64,000 nucleotides of DNA from Pseudomonas haemolytica (GTDB lineage Bacteria; Pseudomonadota; Gammaproteobacteria; Pseudomonadales; Pseudomonadaceae), in NCBI RefSeq assembly GCF_009659625.1, contig NZ_VOIW01000006.1, positions 538,669-602,668 of the forward strand, written 5' to 3'. This document shows positions 61,161-64,000 of this stretch, in pieces (within the stretch, counting starts at the first letter, position 1; each line of letters begins with the position of its first letter). A model generated the notes under the pieces. The model was given only the letters and a program-made list of their open reading frames with translations, made no database searches and was not told the DNA's origin. Both the position numbers and the translations under genes were made by a program.

Positions 61161-61198
61161 AAAAGGCCTGGCTCCACGAAAAGCCGGGCCTTTTCTTT
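61161..61198 (+). terminator. Rho-independent terminator of the dhcAB-atoB operon
   Basis: AAAAGGCCTGGCT pairs with AGCCGGGCCTTTT (13 bp, one G-T pair), loop CCACGAAA, and the right arm ends in TTTTCTTT. It begins 18 bases past the thiolase stop. Confidence 0.92.
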
Positions 61199-61232
61199 GA
61201 CGACAATCTGCTGCAGAAAACACAGTCAAAAT

Positions 61233-61318
61233 GTGGGAGGGGACTTGCTCCCGATAGCAATTTATCAGCCAAACTGAAGTGACTGAACCACCGCTATCGG
61301 GAGCAAGCCCCCTCCCAC
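61233..61318. repeat. GI-type REPIN (86 bp) with one substitution
   Basis: Left arm GTGGGAGGGGACTTGC differs by one base from the core; the right arm at 61303 is perfect. It lies between the operon terminator and the minus-strand DUF1615 region. Confidence 0.93.
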
Positions 61319-61326
61319 ATTTGATC

Positions 61327-61467
61327 TCATTGCCTGTCAGCTTGCGGCACCGCAAACACCGCACTCGCCCGCAGCACAATCCACTCCTCCACTTGCAGGC
61401 TCAGCGTAGCAAACGCCATCTGCCGCCCGCGCTTGTGGTTGTCCAAGCGCGTCAACGCTTCATGCAA
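61327..61467 (-). CDS. Possible short coupled protein, or a gene remnant, after the DUF1615 gene
   Basis: A 46-residue frame starting TTG at 61467, overlapping the end of the DUF1615 gene by 16 bases. It reads TRLDNHKRGRQMAFATLSLQ, VEEWIVLRASAVFAV, a strand-rich sequence that looks like the end of a thioesterase-like (hot-dog) domain and not like random sequence. No ATG and no clear ribosome site, so it is either a translationally coupled small protein or the C-terminal scar of a lost gene. Confidence 0.4.
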   Translation of the reverse strand: MHEALTRLDNHKRGRQMAFATLSLQVEEWIVLRASAVFAVPQADRQ

Positions 61468-62537
61468 CGCTGATAGCGCTCATCCACACGTTTGGCGAAC
61501 CATGCCGTGGTCAGGTTGCGGGTGATCTTCGGGCTCTTGAGCACAATGCCCGGCAGGATCGCCCGTGGCAGCGGCTTGCCGGCAGCCTGGTCCGCCAGGG
61601 CGAATACGCGCTTGTAGAGGGTGGTGTCCTCGAAATCCAACTGCCCGCCCTGCTCCAGCTGGCTGCGGATGCTCGGGTTACGCATGTCCAGCTTCGCCCC
61701 CAGTGAGCGCACCGCCAGCTCGGTGGTGCCGGGCAGCAAGGAGCCGTAGCGGATCAAATCCCCATCCAGCGCCAGTTCTTTGCCGGTGATGCGGCTGACA
61801 GCGGCCTGGAACGCAGCATTGCGGCTGGCGTACCAGCCCGCATTGAAATCGGCAAAGCGGTACAGCGGCTGGTCGTAGTTCACCGGGTAGCCGAGCAAAT
61901 GCGCAATGCCGAAGTACATACCGCCGCGACGGGTGAACACTTCGCGGCGAATAGTACCGTCCACCGTGTAGGGATAACCCCGCGCCTGTTTTTGCGCGAA
62001 GTCGATACTGACCTGCATCGGGCCTGCGGTGTGCACCGGGTTGAACCCGCCAAACAACGTATTGCCCAGGGGCACCATGCTGATGAAGTCATCGAAGATC
62101 GCGCTCAGGTCTTTTTCCGTGCGTGCGGCATTCAAGCGGTCGGCGTAAGACTTGCCGGTGGGCGAACGCAATTGCAATGCACTGCGTACCACGAACGCGG
62201 GCACATGCACCTTGCCGGCACGACGCAGGATTTCATCCTGAGCGATCTTACCCATGCCAGGCACCGGCGGGTCCACCTGATAGGTCGACTCCTGCTCGGT
62301 CACCGCCAGCACGGCGCAGATGTTTTCGGTGCTGGGGTAGATTTTCTGGGCGTCGAAGGCAGTGTAGATGTCCTGGGCCCAACCGTTGCGGTCCGCCACC
62401 TTGGCCGGCAGCAGGCGCACGATCTGCGCCTTCACCTCGGCTTCACTGCGCTCAGGCTGCTGCGGGCCACGTGAAGTGGAGCAACCGGCCAGCACCAGCA
62501 AAGGAATGAGACAGAGGATCAGGCGGTTTGAATACAT
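61452..62537 (-). CDS. DUF1615 lipoprotein
   Basis: Protein of 361 residues with lipobox (LCLIPLLVLAGC) and the DUF1615 sequence: ENICAVLAVTEQESTYQVDP, DFISMVPLGNTLFGGFNPVH, TAGPMQVSIDFAQK and FADFNAGWYASRNAAFQAAV. The TEQES and TAGPMQVS motifs resemble lysozyme-like lytic transglycosylases, with a possible catalytic Glu, so it may act on peptidoglycan at the outer membrane; unproven. Start at 62537 has AAGGAAG. Confidence 0.9.
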   Translation of the reverse strand: MYSNRLILCLIPLLVLAGCSTSRGPQQPERSEAEVKAQIVRLLPAKVADRNGWAQDIYTAFDAQKIYPSTENICAVLAVTEQESTYQVDPPVPGMGKIAQDEILRRAGKVHVPAFVVRSALQLRSPTGKSYADRLNAARTEKDLSAIFDDFISMVPLGNTLFGGFNPVHTAGPMQVSIDFAQKQARGYPYTVDGTIRREVFTRRGGMYFGIAHLLGYPVNYDQPLYRFADFNAGWYASRNAAFQAAVSRITGKELALDGDLIRYGSLLPGTTELAVRSLGAKLDMRNPSIRSQLEQGGQLDFEDTTLYKRVFALADQAAGKPLPRAILPGIVLKSPKITRNLTTAWFAKRVDERYQRCMKR

Positions 62538-62690
62538 GAGGCTTCCTTGGTTAACGGCGGACCGGGCAGTGCAGATATCGACAGGTAAGTCTAACCGGGG
62601 TTCGTTGGTGTGCAGAACCGGGTACCTGGCCGTAGCTGAAACATCCCACATAACTGCCGGATAAGCTCTACTCCCCTGCCCCGGTAGCCG

Positions 62691-62744
62691 CTGCAAAGTC
62701 CCTCGCCTGATTGAACAGTGCGAGGGATTGCAGATGGTTTTTTT
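62691..62744 (+). terminator. Orphan plus-strand terminator before the Rhs-like gene
   Basis: CTGCAA-(AG)-TCCCTCGC pairs with GCGAGGGA-TTGCAG, 14 bp with a two-base bulge, and a T7 run follows four bases later. No plus-strand gene ends before it, since the region upstream is the start of the minus-strand DUF1615 gene. It may end a small RNA or act as a leader attenuator for the next gene. Confidence 0.7.
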
Positions 62745-62810
62745 CGTTAGAGCTGTGGTTGATGGGGCTGGCGCTTGAACCCGGCCATCGGCAGGCTGGC
62801 CCTGACCCCG

Positions 62811-64000
62811 ATGGATGCGCAGGCGCCCAACGTTGATGGTGTTCTGCGCGACTTCCGCGATTGCCTGAACACGTTTGACGCCTGGGCTTCGAGCTTCTGG
62901 AGCTTCTCGGCGCTGGATGTGGAGCAGGTGTTCAAGGTTGGGGATGAGGTGGCGCTGGTTGCGCCTATTTCTTCCTCCACTCCAAGTCGCACCACCGCCA
63001 TGTGCAAGGCCCAGGGCTCGTTAACCCTGGTGCATCTGTTCGAAAGTGCGCAGTTCGTACCGATCGGCAACACGCCAGTGATGTTGCAAGCCATTGCCCA
63101 GGATGGCAGCCCAGTGGGCGCTCCGATCCACCGGACCATCGGCCCCAGCGGCATCCTTGAAGTCAACGGCTGTACCCGTGACCAGCAGTACCAAATCACT
63201 TTCTATCCCAACGTTTCCGAGGATCACGTCAAGGCGCTGTATGCGTCTTATCAGGCGGTAATCGGCGGGCTGGAAGTGCGCTTGCGCGAAACGTGGAACG
63301 GCACCTTCCAGGCGCAATGGAAAAGCTACACGGACGCGACACCGCTTGACCGACGCCGACTCGTGGAAGCGGCGTTTCTCAGTGGCATGGGCAAGGCGCT
63401 TTACCACCTGTGGGACAACGTCACACAGCTGTACGACCTGTTGGCAGACCTCAAGCCCAGCAGCGAAAAGCTGCTGCACTACCTCTCTCAAGCTGAACTG
63501 GATGAGCTGCTGACACTGGGCAAGGACACGATTGCCCAGGGCCTGCTGGTGCTCAGTGATGAGCCGCTGTTGTTTATCTATCTGTCGGCGATGGTCAGCT
63601 GGATGCGCATGCTGCCGCCGCCGGAGATGAATGAACTGTGGGGCGAAATCACCGGTGAGGTGCTGATCAGCCTGCTGCTGATTCGCGTCTTGGGGGCGAT
63701 GGGGTTGACGGCGCGGCTGGGGACTCAGGTGCTCAGTCATATCAAATCTGGCCGTGCTCGGGCGTTGTTGGAGTTGCTGGCCAAGCAGCTTGTAGGGCCG
63801 GGGTTGGGGCCGCATGTGGAGGCGGCCAAGCCGTTGTTGTTGGGGAGTGCGGCGATTCCGATCAAGGCAGTATCGGTTGCGCCGTTGAAGGCTGGGGATC
63901 AGGTGGTTTCAAACCCGATGCCGGCGGTGCGCAGCAAGTCTCAGCAGACCGTATTGGTCCGACAGGAGCACGTCGATGATGCGCCTGTCATGGCTTCGAA
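62811..64000 (+). CDS. N-terminal part of a probable Rhs-family polymorphic toxin (cut by window end)
   Basis: At least 396 residues run to the window end without a stop. The N-terminus has MDAQAPNVDGVLRDFRDCLN and a beta-rich part (SGILEVNGCTRDQQYQITFY), then a helical part with hydrophobic stretches (PLLFIYLSAMVSWMRMLPPP; GEVLISLLLIRVLGAMGLTA) and GRARALLELLAKQLVGPGLG, ending in SKSQQTVLVRQEHVDDAP. From memory, this is the lead-in found in large Pseudomonas Rhs proteins, which carry YD repeats and a C-terminal toxin delivered by type VI secretion. The start is uncertain: ATG 62811, or TTG 62775 in the same frame; neither has a clear ribosome site, and an ATG in another frame at 62762 hints at a possible frameshift. 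Toxin domain and immunity gene lie outside the window. Confidence 0.72.
   Translation, partial: MDAQAPNVDGVLRDFRDCLNTFDAWASSFWSFSALDVEQVFKVGDEVALVAPISSSTPSRTTAMCKAQGSLTLVHLFESAQFVPIGNTPVMLQAIAQDGSPVGAPIHRTIGPSGILEVNGCTRDQQYQITFYPNVSEDHVKALYASYQAVIGGLEVRLRETWNGTFQAQWKSYTDATPLDRRRLVEAAFLSGMGKALYHLWDNVTQLYDLLADLKPSSEKLLHYLSQAELDELLTLGKDTIAQGLLVLSDEPLLFIYLSAMVSWMRMLPPPEMNELWGEITGEVLISLLLIRVLGAMGLTARLGTQVLSHIKSGRARALLELLAKQLVGPGLGPHVEAAKPLLLGSAAIPIKAVSVAPLKAGDQVVSNPMPAVRSKSQQTVLVRQEHVDDAPVMAS

Noticed and set aside
63021..63815. Minus-strand frame of 264 codons near the window end
   Set aside because: The plus-strand frame gives a coherent protein continuing to the window end; the minus frame is Gln/Arg/His-rich shadow sequence.

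Overview
The window is chromosomal DNA of a fluorescent Pseudomonas, most likely of the P. fluorescens group close to strains such as SBW25. This rests on the gacA-uvrC-pgsA-tRNA-Gly block, a DAHP synthase, a cobalamin-riboswitch btuB locus, a dhcRAB-atoB-type locus, DUF1652 and DUF3077-like proteins, and four copies of the repeat GTGGGAGGGGGCTTGC, the core of the GI-type REPINs known from SBW25. All identifications come from reading the sequence; no search was run.

Layout. (1) 1-3.6 kb: tail of an SfnB/DszC-like flavin oxidase, then a heavy-metal/HprRS-like two-component system divergent from two exported proteins (HbpS/GlcG-like and hydroxyisourate hydrolase). (2) 3.6-13.1 kb: a sugar-acid catabolic cluster with a XylX-type FAH protein, a UxaA-type dehydratase, an alpha-ketoglutarate semialdehyde dehydrogenase, an L-fuconate-dehydratase-type enolase, an MFS importer and two LysR regulators. 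(3) 13.3-17.2 kb: four genes for a predicted acyl metabolite: acyl-CoA synthetase, heme-oxygenase-like iron oxidase, SnoaL-like protein and FeeM-like N-acyltransferase. (4) 17.4-22.3 kb: HIT protein, an integrase remnant beside tRNA-Gly, pgsA, uvrC, gacA and an HTH regulator. (5) 22.3-25.3 kb: GNAT and nitrilase genes, then a DAHP synthase preceded by an aromatic-rich leader peptide and a strong attenuator. (6) 25.3-28.9 kb: cobalamin riboswitch, btuB, a [2Fe-2S] protein and btuF. (7) 28.9-33.7 kb: a Roc/Bvg-like phosphorelay with a degenerate receiver. (8) 33.9-37.4 kb: mgtC and mgtA.

(9) 37.9-48.6 kb: mixed genes, including an FKBP isomerase, a broken DUF3077-like gene, a lipoprotein, PAS-LuxR regulator, MFS exporter, RcnB-like protein, a PuuR/PuuA-like regulator-synthetase pair and a DUF3857 transglutaminase. 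(10) 48.7-53.1 kb: LysR divergent from a GMC oxidoreductase and an MHS transporter. (11) 53.3-57.5 kb: topoisomerase III, CBS protein, sirtuin and a small conserved protein. (12) 57.5-61.2 kb: dhcR-dhcA-dhcB-atoB, converting 3-ketoacids to acetyl-CoA. (13) 61.3-64 kb: a DUF1615 lipoprotein and the N-terminal part of a probable Rhs-family toxin cut by the window end.

The best candidates for new biology are the FeeM/SnoaL/iron-oxidase/acyl-CoA synthetase group, the tandem aromatic leader ORFs before the DAHP synthase, and the two-dehydratase sugar-acid cluster with its repeated operator-like motif.
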